Positions 23,408 through 34,438 of a DNA stretch of 64,000 nucleotides are shown piece by piece. The translations under genes and the position numbers were made by a program. This DNA comes from Sphaerolaimus hirsutus. Taxonomy: Eukaryota; Nematoda; Chromadorea; Monhysterida; Sphaerolaimidae. The notes below the pieces were generated by a model. That model worked only from the letters and a program-made list of their open reading frames with translations. It did no database searches and had not been told where the DNA came from. The stretch is taken from NCBI GenBank assembly GCA_964036195.1, contig OZ038457.1:25430787-25494786 (forward strand). Reading direction: 5' to 3'. Positions within the stretch are counted from its first letter, which is position 1, and each line of letters starts with the position of its first letter.

Positions 23408-23593
23408 TAGGTTTAAAACAGGACCTGTTTTTGGGACCTGGACCAGAATTTGTTTTTGACTTGAACCAGAACCGGGACTAAATTTTTTTCGCGGGACCAG
23501 GACTGGGGCGTTGGGACTGGTACCGGGCGGACCACCCTAGGCCCGGAAATTTGCCGAGCTATATACAGGGACCGTAGTCCCGTTTGAACCCTA
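23408..23593. mobile_element. Short GGGACC/CGGGAC hAT-like MITE remnant
   Basis: TAGGTTTAAAACAGGAC...GTCCCGTTTGAACCCTA with decayed GGGACC units between. The flanking 8-mers match at about 6 of 8. Confidence 0.6.
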
Positions 23594-23599
23594 CCCCCA

Positions 23600-24470
23600 A
23601 CTGCATTCCCTAATCCAGTGTGCAAGACTTTTGAGTGACATATAAAGACATTCATATTGTGTGTATGGCCTGGGCTTCTGGGCTTTCATCTTTTTGAACC
23701 GATTTATCATCCATTCTATGAAACAGATTGTTTCAATAGTATTGAAGCCAGTGTTCACTGCTATAGTTAAATTGTACATCAACTAAAGCCCATTTCTTTG
23801 ACATACCAACTTTTTTCAGGGTTTTTTATGTGCAAGCGCATCAGAATAATGAATGGTATCATATGGTTTGCTTTTGTCAGAGTATTTCCCTGCAGACATA
23901 AAACTATTCAAATTGGACTTAAAAAACCACTGTTTGTCTAGCAAATGTGGACTTTGTTGATGAATGTTATGGTGTTGTGCTGGCGCTGAAAGTTGCAGGA
24001 AATAATTACTCTGATTGGGCTCATTCGTTCTATATGGCTGTTAGAGAGAATGGCCCTTGTTTGGCGCTTTATTTCACATATGGTAGCTTTGTGCTTGTCA
24101 CTCATCAATCAGAAAAATGCAAAATATTTTGCTGCCCAGTGCCAGCTTCCATACATCCATAAATCTTTTCTCTTGGTTTCAATGAATTTCAAAGATGATT
24201 CTTTATTTATGATAAAAAATTTATTCTGAGCACAGTGTTTTAATTTTCCCAATTGTCTCAATGGTATTCCATTAACAATGAGTCACTTTGCATTTTTATC
24301 ATGAAGGGTAGAAAGAATATCTTCTACAATTTTCCTAATGTTGTGGTCAACAATATTTTGTAAAAAATTGTTGACATGTTTATAGCTCATTTGTTTGTCA
24401 CATTTACTTTGACAATGCTTCTGTCTGGGTGGAATGTTTGCGTCTTGTCATAAGTATTTGAATAGCATCT
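23600..24470 (-). pseudogene. Decayed unidentified protein gene, possibly a transposase
   Basis: Read on the minus strand, protein-like segments follow each other but are broken by stops and frame changes. In order they include MSYKHVNNFLQNIVDHNIRK and further residues (from about 24385), LIVNGIPLRQLGKLKHCAQN after one stop in the same frame, DLWMYGSWHWAAKYFAFF near 24120-24170, QWFFKSNLNSFMSAGKYSDK near 23905, and TGFNTIETICFIEWMINRFK near 23740. The charged, helical composition looks like real ancient protein rather than random AT-rich translation. A transposase is suggested only by context, since it abuts MITEs on both sides; I do not recognise the family. Confidence 0.45.
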
Positions 24471-24488
24471 CACTAATGCACCCTTACC

Positions 24489-25449
24489 TAGGGATGGAAA
24501 AACTTTTTCAATCAGCCAGTTTTTTAAATGTGTGTTTTTTTAAAAAGCTTCAAGATATGATTTTTTGTCAGCATATAAAGGCATATCAGAGTATCAGACA
24601 AATGGCAGTACATGTTTTTTTACGCGATGTTTTTTTAAATAAAAAACGTGTTTTTTAAATTTTGAACATTTTAAAATAACTACCTTTTTCTCCAAAGTTC
24701 CCAGATATGGCCTTGTGTCAACATTTATAGGTATACTCTGTGATGTTATATATGACCATACAATGGCTGTGGAACCATGGGATTGCATTATAAGTGGTGA
24801 TTTCTGTCAAAAATGTCCATTTTTTGTCGACATGTTCATATATCGCCTTATAGTCGAATGTTCGTGACTTAAAGTGAAGTTTGGCACGGAGTAGTGATTA
24901 AACAAGGTTATAAAAGGAGGTTGTTACTTTGGGAGTGAAGTTACACACTGTGGAGGTACATGGAAGCACATGACCTGAATATTATATACTACAGCAACAT
25001 ACGACAGCTTATTAACCCATGGTAGCACATAGAAATGGATGCTTTGATGCTAAAAATGCCACAAAACCAATGAAAACAAACACCAATGTCAATTTGTGTG
25101 TGAAATTGGCTGGACACATATCATATACTTAACTGGCACTTTCAAATTATTATTAAATGGTAACCTGCAAGAATTGAAGCTTTTACACTTAAAAATACCA
25201 CAGAACAATTGATTTGTCACTAAAACGAAGCAAACACCAATGAAAACAATCTCCAACATAAAATAATATGCATTTAAAATTGTATAAATTTAAATCTGAA
25301 ACTGAATGCTCCCGCACAAAAAATGGCAAAATACCTAGTGAATAAGTACTGAAATTTTCAGCAGCCGTTTAAAAACACACTTTTGATGCTTGTGTTTTTT
25401 TATAAAAAAAACGTTTTTTTAAAGGGATGAAAAACATCGGCCATCCCTA
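24489..25449. mobile_element. hAT-like MITE, TAGGGATGG family, 961 bp
   Basis: TAGGGATGG...CCATCCCTA is flanked by CCCTTACC and CCTTTACC (7 of 8). Subterminal T/A runs are punctuated by ACG. The interior shares the blocks GGCTGTGGAACCATGGGATT and AAGTTACACACTGTGGAGG with 10127-11345. Confidence 0.78.
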
Positions 25450-25735
25450 CCTTTACCCCTACGTGGCTTTTATAAATATAAATATATATGGAGAGATGTT
25501 TTTGTTATGTAACGCTCTTGTTGTTTTCTAAGCCATGTTTGTTTGCAATTTGTTAGCAGTGCATCCTTTGTTCAGGCTCGCAAAATATGGCCAGCTATAG
25601 CCAGAAGGCGCACATGTAAATACATAAATAGCGTGCCTGCTTTTATTTACTTGTGAATGTTTTACATTTTTTCAGTAAATTACTCTTCTAAAAAACTTTT
25701 TAGGACGATTTCCAAACGGATTTATCTGTATATAT
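25450..25735. other. No recognisable gene
   Basis: AT-rich spacer between two MITEs; nothing else was supported. Confidence 0.35.
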
Positions 25736-26210
25736 CATGGTTGCTAATGCGTATATACGTTTACTCGAAAAATGCGTTTACTCGAATACTGACTAAATAC
25801 GTTTTCGTTTCCTCGACAAAAAATACCTGTACTCACCTGTACTTTTTGAAAATACGCGAGTACAGAAAACGTAATTCATTAACAAAGTTAATGGGGGGCA
25901 TAGGAAGCAAAAGCGACCGAAACGAATTGAAACGAAAATGCGAAAATGACATAAATGATCGAGGATCATAAAGCGATGACTCTCACTTTTACTTTTCTCA
26001 CTTTTTTAAATAAAAAAAGAAAGAAATTGAAAGAATACTCGCTTTTACGTTTTTCCTGAGTGAAAATACCGACTTTTACGTTTACTCACCTTTTACGCAG
26101 TGTGAAAGTAAAAATTACTTTACGTCTTCTGTACTCAGAGGTGAGTAAAAATGAAATACTTTACGTTAACGTTTACTTTGAAAAAGAGTTCAGTACTTTT
26201 AACAACTCTG
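25736..26210. mobile_element. hAT-like MITE with TTTACG hexamers
   Basis: CATGGTTGCT...AACAACTCTG is flanked by GTATATAT and GTATATAC (7 of 8). Iterated TTTACG/CGTAAA hexamers lie on both sides (25752-25850, 26048-26200). Confidence 0.75.
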
Positions 26211-26213
26211 GTA

Positions 26214-26797
26214 TATACAGGGGTGGGCATCTTCAGTTACCGCTGGAAAAACGCGATAGCTTGAGCTACGGTTGAGCGATCACAGTGAAATTTGAACACA
26301 ATAGAGTAGACTCCATAGGACACCTATTCTGAAGTTTGCAATCCAAACGGCCACATTTTGGGTGAGTAGTGGAACACACAGTTTTTAGTGTAATTTTGTG
26401 ACTAGGCGTCACCCATAGGATAAATCGAGGGTGGCATTTGAGGGGGGGGGGGGGTCACCGGTCTTTGGTGTTGTCCCATTCTGTCGTACATTGGCCGATT
26501 TGGATGCCCTTTGAGTATGCTTGTTGGGGTTTGGGGTCGGGGCTACAACCAAATTCTTTGTTTTTCTCGAATAGTCCCCCAGTCCTGAGATAACGGGGGT
26601 CAAGTCACAAAATTACACTAAAAACGGTGTGTTCCACTACTCATCCAAAATGTGGCCGTTTGGGTTGCAAACTTCAGAATACCTAGGTGTCCTATGGAGT
26701 CTACTCTATAGTGTTTAAATTTCACTGTGATAGCTCATACGTAGCTCAAGCTATCGCGTTTTTCCAGCGGTAACTGAAAATGCACACCCCTGTATAT
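26214..26797. repeat. Fold-back element with an inserted arm of the 18.5-kb fold-back
   Basis: The outer arms, about 190 bp each (26214-26410 and 26605-26797), are inverted copies from TACAGGGGTG through CGCTGGAAAAACGCGATAGC to GTGGAACACACAG. Bases 26405-26600 between them are one arm of the family at 18547-19675. Confidence 0.8.
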
Positions 26798-26944
26798 ATA
26801 TATCTGAAGGTCTTGAACTCGGTCGCGTTTTTCTCTAGGTAAATTCCGGAAAATTCCCTTTCGATTTCAACTCTATTTTTTTATAATTCATATGTAAGGT
26901 CCACTATAAAACCCACTTTCCACATAAAAAGATACACAAACACC

Positions 26945-27299
26945 ATACCTCGTATTTCTCCTAATAGAACGGCACGCCTCCAATAGAACCGTCGGTTTTG
27001 CCCATTTTTGCGCACACGAAAACAATAGAACGGCACCCTGCAATTGAACGGCAAGTATACATTACGTTGGAAGAGTGCCGGAACACAAAAATATAAAAAA
27101 TGGATGGCGATGACATTCAAAGCATTTTAATAGGAAAAAATTTCAATTACAAAATAACATAAATTTCAAATTCAGAAATACAACCGAATAGCCTCCAATT
27201 AAAATGACACTTCGAATAGAACGGCAGGTAAAAAAATAATAATAAAAAAGTTCACGAAAACAAATAGCCCGGCGCTCTTCTATTAAAAGAAATACGGTA
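26945..27299. mobile_element. TACCGTATT-group MITE, AATAGAACGGC type
   Basis: A degenerate left end (CGTATTTCTCCTAATAGAAC) pairs with the right end CTATTAAAAGAAATACGGTA. AATAGAACGGCA is repeated four or more times inside. The right end is about 55 bases before the exon-like island at 27356. Confidence 0.65.
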
Positions 27300-27355
27300 G
27301 ATAAATCCACCCCCCCCCAAACCCCCTCCCAAACCCCCACAACCCCACACCCCAG

Positions 27356-27495
27356 ACCTGCACAATCTGTACGTGTGCGAGATGAACGCCGCGTCGACGG
27401 TGCCGACCATGGGCAACGCGTCGACGGGCGCCGCCTTGGCCACCGGACGCAGGGAAAGCTCCGGCATATGTCCGTTTCGAGGGCATTGGGTCGAG
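27356..27495 (+). CDS. Candidate host exon (unidentified)
   Basis: A strong acceptor-like tract (C-rich, CACACCCCAG at 27346-27355) precedes a GC3-rich reading frame LHNLYVCEMNAASTVPTMGN, then ASTGAALATGRRESS. The frame stays open to about 27533. The best donor-like site is TCGAG|GTTTTT at 27495/27496, which is weak. The reverse strand is also open, a usual effect of high GC. The protein is not recognised. Confidence 0.5.
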
Positions 27496-27599
27496 GTTTT
27501 TCTGGGGTTTTTTTTGGCGAGCTATTTACCGGTGAACTAAAGGTTTGGTGAAGTCGTAAATGAAGTTTGAATGGTATTTCAGTTTGCTGGAATTGGATG

Positions 27600-27890
27600 T
27601 TTGTCAACTGCGGCGGAGTGTAAATAACGCATTCCAGTTTACTCAAATGCGTTCGAGGCTGATGAGTTCATTATATCAGAATTAAGTAAAGTCGTTATTG
27701 GTAATCGTGTGCCCAATGACGTTGGATGGAGCTCCCAATGCGGACGTGCCAAGGTCTTGTGGCATTTTTCTGCAATTTATGTAAATATTTGAGCTATTTT
27801 TAGCCGGCTCGTTTTTAGCTGCGACATGCCGGCATTTAGCTTGAAGGCATCAATCGCAAGCGCATTGATTGTGGGGCGTAAAATTACACA
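27600..27890. repeat. GTCAACT/TCAAAGC-type repeat fragment, then no gene
   Basis: Bases 27600-27680 (GTAAATAACGCATTCCAG, then ACTCAAATGCGTTCG) match the repeat at 181-360. Nothing is supported from 27690 to 27890. Confidence 0.4.
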
Positions 27891-28294
27891 TACCGTATAT
27901 CCTCGAATAAATCCTTCCCTCGAATAACTCTCCCTTGAATAACTTCTTTCCTCGAATAACTCCCCTTTGTATAACTCACCCATGTATAACTCACACTTGT
28001 ATAACTCACCGTTATTTGATAAGTAGAAAACATTCCAGATTTACAAAACAACAACAACATTATCTTGTAGCTTAAGTTTGCGAACAATGACTTCACTACA
28101 TGCATGATGGAATTTGTGTTCCTACAAACGATGGAATTATGTAACCACGTTTACCTCATTTGCGCTGTAAAGTAATTATTCATTTTACTGAAAAATCTGT
28201 CGAAAAATAACTCCCCCTCCTTGAATAACTCCTCAGTCAAAAAAGTCTGCCGGTAAAATAACTTCCCTGGGGGCTAATTCGAGGATATACGGTA
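27891..28294. mobile_element. TACCGTATATCCTCGAATAA MITE
   Basis: The element runs from TACCGTATATCCTCGAATAA to TTCGAGGATATACGGTA, with clusters of CTCGAATAACTCCC near both ends. Confidence 0.8.
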
Positions 28295-28380
28295 AATCAA
28301 TCTGGTTGCCTGAGACCTGAGATTTTTTCAAATGTTTAAAAATCGTCTTTTCCATCCCAACTCCCCCTTCGCCAACGCAG

Positions 28381-28540
28381 GCGGCGCGTCAATGTCCACG
28401 TCGTCGTCGAGCGGCGCGTCGGGTCTGCGCGGCTTCTTCAACCGGCTGCGCAAGGCGAGCGCGCCCAGGCACGCCGGCGACCAGCTGAACGGCGGCGCGC
28501 ACGCGGCACAAGCCAATCATCATACTGGCGGCGGGCAATG
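28381..28540 (+). CDS. Candidate host exon (unidentified)
   Basis: A classic acceptor (TCTTTTCCATCCCAACTCC tract, then GCCAACGCAG ending at 28380) opens a GC3-rich frame ASMSTSSSSGASGLRGFFNR, then LRKASAPRHAGDQLNGGAHA. No GT donor is obvious at the end of the GC-rich run; AAG|GCGAGC at about 28456 would be a GC-AG type donor, but the coding-like composition continues past it. The family is unknown. About 0.9 kb separates it from the island at 27356. Confidence 0.5.
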
Positions 28541-28591
28541 CCCCCATTTGGTTTGTTGGGGGGGGGGGGGTGTTTTGTTGGGTTGTTTCTA

Positions 28592-28762
28592 TGGTCAGGA
28601 GCCAATCTATGACACTGTATAAGGGCCTCTAAAATGTCAAACACATGCAAAGTGTCTCAAATTATGGAAAATGTCCTGGAAAATGGCAACTTTTGCCATT
28701 TTCGAGGGCATTTTACATGACTTAGACAGTTTGCATGGCATTTGACATTTTACAGGTTCCCT
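28592..28762. repeat. TGTAAAATGTC repeat family copy
   Basis: GAGCCAATCTATGACACTGT and AAATGTCAAACAC-type decamers are mirrored by TTGACATTTTACAGG at the right end. Confidence 0.5.
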
Positions 28763-29508
28763 TGTCACTGGATGAATTTTTGGTTCTTAGATGGCTCAAA
28801 TACATTCAAATTTTATCATATTTATCCATACCTTTTCCATTCTGCATTGCGTCTTGTCGCCGACAGCCGTATTTATTTGTCGCGTCGTAGTGAACATTGT
28901 AATCGATTTCATGCTGCAGTCGCACAGCACGCGGAACTCCCCGCGCAGTAATTTTACACTGGACTTTTTCCGCGTATATGGACCTCCATATAGGCATTCA
29001 GTGTCATAAATCTATTAGGCGCGCGTCCATAAGTCATTTTATGTCGCGGAGATTGTGCAACAATTTTCGATCCGATTTGTACTTTTCAGTTGGCGGAATT
29101 AAACGCGTCGCTTGTTGTCAATGTCAATGTCAACTCAAATTAGGTGCTCACAAAGCAGTTTTGGGAATATTTGAGTTGACCGGAATGAATTATTTTCAAT
29201 CTTCGTCAACTGTAGTTGACAGACACCTCATTCTGGTGAACTCGACTGCGTTCAAAGCCGATTTATGAGTTTACAAAATCCGAGTTTACTGGCATCAAAC
29301 TAGTGTGCGCAGCGCCAATGCGACGTGACGATTTTAGACTCTATATTCGCAGCGGTCGTAAACAGGAGGGTAGTACGGCCTTGTTCGGATATCATATCTC
29401 GCTGCCGTTTTTTTGTTGCCCATTTTTTACTTATTTTTTACTTTATTATCAATTTTTCTTAAAAAAATGGCCAGGCAAGCTTTTAGGCACGATAGGTTGT
29501 ATTTTGTA
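28763..29508. repeat. GTCAACT repeat copy; otherwise no gene
   Basis: Bases 29145-29312 contain CGTCAACTGTAGTTGACAG, then AACTCGACTGCGTTCAAAGC, matching the family seen at 33135. The remainder has no supportable gene. Confidence 0.4.
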
Positions 29509-29895
29509 TACTGTATTTCCTCGAAATACCCCCCCTTGAATAACCCCCCCCCCCTCGAAATACCCCCAGGTGTTTTCGAGCTGAGGAAAAAATACCCCCC
29601 CCCCTCGAAATACCCCCCCCCCTTGAATGATATACATCATGTATACAATGTACATGATGTATTTATTGGGGTCAAACTTCATCGCAGCTATACATAGAGT
29701 AGTTTGTATAGCTATCTACGTCTGTATGTTCTTATACGTCCCGTTTGGTGACGTTTATTACCAGTTCTGGGTATGAAAACGCCCATACTTTACTACAATA
29801 TTTACGAAAATTTCTGGCGTAATATTACCCCCCTCGAATAAGGCCCCCCTCGAAATACCCCCCACCCTCAAAATTTCCACCCTCAAAAAATAAAT
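29509..29895. mobile_element. TACCGTATT-type MITE, right end eroded
   Basis: The left end TACTGTATTTCCTCGAAATA is followed by the internal palindromic core ATACATCATGTATACAATG at about 29631. The right end lacks the AATACGGTA terminus. Confidence 0.6.
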
Positions 29896-30419
29896 TTATG
29901 AGGTAGTTCATGATATACAAAAATTACATGCTTTTTACATGAATTACTCTTGAAACTCGATGCATTTGTTTGTGTTTATTGTATCTGTAATGTGGTTTGT
30001 AAAATATCCTACTACTATTTATAACTCATCATCTCTATAGGGAGCGAGATTTGTTTTCACGTATCGAATGAATTTTTGATACATGAATTTACTGTGCATG
30101 TAGTGCTTTTTTCCCTTAATAATAGTTAAAATATCCATTATATCGTGGTAGAGATGAATATCGAGCTGTAACGCTGTACTGAAATTGTGACAATAATATA
30201 ATGCTAATATTGTTCCAATGTTTCACTGTTTTCCAGTCAAAAATACACTCCAGTAACCGCAGCGACCGAAAACGACATTTAAAAATCTTCACCCACCTAA
30301 TTTGCCTGTTCAAAAATAGTATCCTGTGTATTTTACGCAGAGAAATAAGCGTTTGTCCAACCCCAAAGGAAAACAACTTGTTTACTCAATTGTTGCCGCT
30401 GGGGGGGGGGGCATTGTGC
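29896..30419. other. No recognisable gene
   Basis: AT-rich; short open frames only. Confidence 0.35.
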
Positions 30420-30427
30420 GTTGGCGC

Positions 30428-31437
30428 TAGGGTTGGAAAAAAATCAATTTTTTTAAACGCCTTGATTTAAAAAAAAATCAATTTTTTTAAAAACAATTGA
30501 TTTTTTAAAATTAAAATCAGATTTTTTTAAAAATCGCCAAAAATGGGGGTATAAGAAAAAATATGCGTATGTTAAGTGTCAGACAATGTATTGTTATGCC
30601 TATTGTGGTGATATTATGACTGTGGAGTCATTGGGATAGCATTATAAGCAGTGATTTCTGTCAAAAATATCCATTTTACGTCAACTTATTACATATATTG
30701 CCTTTTGTCGAACGTTCATGACTTCAAGTGAAGTTCAGCATGGAATAGTGCTTAAATAAGGTTGTAAGAGAAGGCTAATAAACAGGGTGCACGCCAGGTC
30801 CGCCACCCAAATTCTGAGTCGGTGCCGGACGCCATATCTCCAGTTGTAGTGGGGGGATTTATTCGAAATTTTGAGGGCATATACTCGAAACCCACCCACT
30901 ACTATATACGGGCTGGGGAAGGTCGGCGACCCACACTCAGGTGGGTCGCCGATTTTCCCCAGCCCGTATATAGTAGTGGGTGGGTTTCGAGTATATGCCC
31001 TCAAAATTTCGAATAAATCCCCCCACTACAACTGGAGATATGGCGTCCGGCACCACTCAGAATTTGGGTGGCGGACCTGGCGTGCACCCTGTTTACATTG
31101 ACAGTGATGTTACACGCTGTATAAGTATGTTGGAGCACATTGGTTAGATATTATATACTACACTAGCATATCATGGCTTATTATTGCACTGTAACATGAA
31201 TAAATGGAAGATTTTACACTAAAAATGCCCCAAAACCCATGAAAACATCACAAATGGTAACATGTATGAGAAATTGCGCTCTTGCACACAAAAAAATGCA
31301 AAATACCAAGTGCAAGTCTACCAAAAATTTTGACTTTTGATTTTTTTAAATTAAAATCAGTTTCCACCCTTTGATTTAAAAAAAATCAGATTTTTAATTT
31401 TAAAAAATCAGTTTAAAAAAATCAAGTGCCAACCCTA
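30428..31437. mobile_element. hAT-like MITE, TAGGGTTGG family
   Basis: TAGGGTTGG...CCAACCCTA has a perfect 8-bp duplication GTTGGCGC (30420-30427, 31438-31445). Subterminal AAAAATCAATTTTTT tracts replace the AAACGTTT tracts of its relatives. A 315-bp palindrome is inserted inside at 30780-31094. Confidence 0.85.
30780..31094. repeat. 315-bp near-perfect palindrome inside the hAT-like MITE
   Basis: The arms 30780-30934 and 30941-31094 are inverted copies differing at only about three places, around a six-base loop (ACTCAG). The ends are AAACAGGGTGCACGCC and its complement. Close copies of the host MITE lack it at this position. A transcript would fold into one hairpin of about 150 bp. Confidence 0.9.
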
Positions 31438-31713
31438 GTTGGCGCTATTCATTTTAACTGGATTTATGGAATACTTGGCATCGGAACTTGGAAGCGTATC
31501 CATTCTCGAAACTACCCGCACTCTAGTCCGTTTTGCTACGTGTTTATCCGGGGTCAATACAAAATGCTGTTTACATGTGTAAGCATTTTGAAATTGGACG
31601 TTTTCGTGCTTGCTTGCGCTAGTCAACTGGATATCATTTCACTTTTTACGACTTCAGCAGAGCCAAAGTCCGCTGCATAACTACCGTTTTATATGATTGT
31701 TTTGACAGCTATA

Positions 31714-32714
31714 CTAGAGTTGTTAAAGGTACTGAAGTTGTTTCAAAGTATACGTAAATATCAAGTATTTATATTCTACTCAGCCCCTGAGTACAGAAAA
31801 CGTAAGAGTAAAAATTTCTGCCTTTTAATCGTGAGTAAACGTTAGAAAAATACTTTTCCCGGAAAAATGTAAAAGTGGGTATTTGTGATACTTTTTGCCC
31901 AAATTTCACTCAAAATAACTCATTTTAATAACGTTGTTCATCAGGGGTATCTTGAATTCTGACCCTCCGAGTGGTTGGATAGATAGCAAATCGCTCCTCC
32001 GGAGGGATAGATAGCTGAACAATTTTCTGGGGGGGGGTTGTGCTGGTTCGATATATAGGCTTTTTGGGGGCATAGAAGGAAAAAAAGGGTGAAAAATCGC
32101 TTAAAGTAGGTGTAAAATAGCTCAAAATGGGTATACACGAGCATATAGTACTTAAAATAGCTGAAAAAAGGCAGTTAGTTGCATGAACTAGTGATTTTGG
32201 AGGTGAAAATCTATATATAGGTATGAAAAATAGCGATTTTGAGCGAAAACTAGGGTATAGTTTCTGAAAAATCGCTCCAGATAGGTAGATAGCTGGGTGA
32301 TTTGGGGGGGGGGTTAGGGGGTAGTAGCCCAAAATTTTGCCTCCGGGATAGATAGATAGCTGAGCGGCCTCCGGGATAGATAGATAGCTGGGCGGTTTGG
32401 GGGGGTAACCCATTCGAGACCCCTGTTGTTCACTTTCACCTTCAAATCCACTACTTCATCTCATTTGAAAATGTGAGATGCTCACTATTGTGCTGATTTA
32501 CCAATTTGGCTATTTTACCCTATCTTTTCTATGCCCCAAAAAGCCTATATAAACCATATCTGAAGTACATTTTCTCTATTAGAGTACTTTCAAAAAGTAT
32601 ACAAAAAGCGAGTACAGTTACTTTTTCATGGGAAACGTAAACGTATTTACACAGTACTCAAAACTCAAGTATGCGTATTTTCCGAGTAAACGTAAATACG
32701 TTTTAGCAACTATA
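31714..32714. mobile_element. TTTACG-hexamer hAT-like MITE carrying an insertion
   Basis: The left end is TAGAGTTGTTAAAG and the right end TTTTAGCAACTATA. TTTACG-type hexamers lie at 31745-31880 and 32600-32705. The flanking duplication is unclear. A GATAGATAGC element is inserted at 31942-32425. Confidence 0.6.
31942..32425. mobile_element. Nested hAT-like MITE, GATAGATAGC family
   Basis: CAGGGGTATCTTG...GAGACCCCTG is flanked by TTGTTCAT and TTGTTCAC (7 of 8), with GATAGATAGCTG units at both ends. Confidence 0.8.
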
Positions 32715-32932
32715 CGAGCTAGACGACCTTAGCTCACGCCGCGGCGACAGCACCCAATTAGTGACACTCTGCACCCGTTTTTGGTAAACAGCATGCTTTT
32801 TACAGTGGCGTTTAAAGCGTTTTTCTGTCTTCATTTTTAAAAGTTGTCACAATCAAGTGTGTATGGCTTGTCAGTGAACGAGACGTGACTTTGTGATACG
32901 AGACTAGGCAAACATTGTTGGTGTGAGTCCAG

Positions 32933-33394
32933 TGGCCCTACACAAACTAGTTGACAAGGACACCAAATGTCAACTGGTTCCCATCCCAATTCAAAGCTGG
33001 TTGACGAGGCGGCGAACGACGTTCAAATGCAAAAAAGTGTTGAATCATGGTGCAAATCAAGCTGTTTTAAAAACACAATTGTTTGAAGAAAAAACAATGC
33101 GATATTGTGCTGCACGCAGTAGTTTTCACACGAAATTTTGAAAACTCACAAATCAGCTTAGAATGCATTTGAGTTTGCTACAATGAGGTGGCCGTCAACT
33201 ACAGTTGACGAGATTAAAAATGACTCATTGTGGAGAACTCAAACACGTTCATCAAAGCTCATTTATGAGTTTTCGAAATTTCGTGTGAAAACTGCTTACC
33301 TATTGTGCGCAGGGTGGAATACTACCTACCTTTGAATTAGGATCGGAACCAGTTGACATTTGGTGTCGTTGTCAACTAGTGTGTCTCTGTGGCC
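32933..33394. mobile_element. GTTGACA-type element with a nested GTCAACT repeat
   Basis: The left TAGTTGACAAGGACACC and right GGTGTCGTTGTCAACTAG arms match the 11914-12076 copy. Bases 33135-33305 are the CGTCAACTACAGTTGACG family, absent from the short copy and so probably inserted. Confidence 0.7.
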
Positions 33395-33664
33395 ATTCCC
33401 AAACGCTTCGCTTGGTAGAGAACCGTGTATGTTATACACAATTTCGTTGAACTACTGTGCTCAAAACACACACATTGCACAAACTGTCCCATTTTGTATT
33501 TGTTTAGCAGCATGGTCATAAAATGTTTTGAATAATTACAATTGGGCGCGAGTCGGGCAGCTCGAGCTTTTCCCAGACGGCTTCATGGAAATAATCATCG
33601 GGTTCCTGATTGTTCTTGGAACTGTGTACTGATAGGTTGAATAGTTGGTGCGCGTGTTTACTGG

Positions 33665-33832
33665 TGCCAGACCCAGACCTTGGAAAATGCCCTGGAAAAT
33701 GTCAAATGTCAAGTGTCTAATATAATGTAAAATGCCTTGGAAAATGTCAAACCTATTTATCGTTCTCCGGGAATTTTACATGATTTTTGACACATTACAT
33801 GACATTTGACATTTTAAGGGGTCTGGGACTGC
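33665..33832. repeat. TGTAAAATGTC repeat family copy
   Basis: The copy runs from GTGCCAGACCCAGACC to GGGGTCTGGGACTGCC, with ATGTCAAATGTCA decamers between the inverted ends. Confidence 0.65.
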
Positions 33833-33930
33833 CCCCTGATTTGCCCCACCCGGATATCCCCCCTACATTAGTCTGAGAATTGTCTGGGAAAGTTGATACG
33901 ATAACATGAATTCATTGTAATGGCCACAAT

Positions 33931-34430
33931 TAGGGTGTCAACAAAAACTTTTTGGCGGAAAACGGAAACGGAAACGGAATTTTTTTTGCATCTGCCGGAA
34001 AACGGAAACGGAAACGTAAAAATGTATGCACTTGCCGGAAAACTTTAAAATGATAGGCCGGAAAACGGAAACGGAAACGGAAAAATTTGCCGAATATATG
34101 CTGGAAACGGAAAAATCTTGCTGAAATTTTGCCGGAGATGGGAAAAAATTTGCAGAAATTTTGCTAAAAATGGGAAAAATTCACATAATTGAGAGCATGC
34201 ATGCACTTTTACCAGTTTGGCTGAAACAGAAGACAAAAGATTTAGCTGGAAAGTGAAAAAAGTTGGAAAAACAGACAATTTGATCGGAAAACGGAAAAAA
34301 GGCAGAAAAACCGAAAATTTAGCCGGAAAACGGAAACGGAAAAAATTTAGTAGCCGGAAAACGGAAACGGAAAAAAATTTGCCTGCGGAAAGCGGAAACG
34401 GAAAACGGAAAACGGAAAGTTGACACCCTA
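33931..34430. mobile_element. hAT-like MITE with CGGAAA hexamers, 500 bp
   Basis: TAGGGTGTCAAC...GTTGACACCCTA has a perfect 8-bp duplication GCCACAAT (33923-33930, 34431-34438). CGGAAA hexamers run through 33955-34110 and 34285-34420. Confidence 0.9.
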
Positions 34431-34438
34431 GCCACAAT

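Noticed and set aside
30735..31101. Mirror-image peptides on both strands at about 31 kb
   Set aside because: They are produced by the 315-bp palindrome, which reads the same on both strands.
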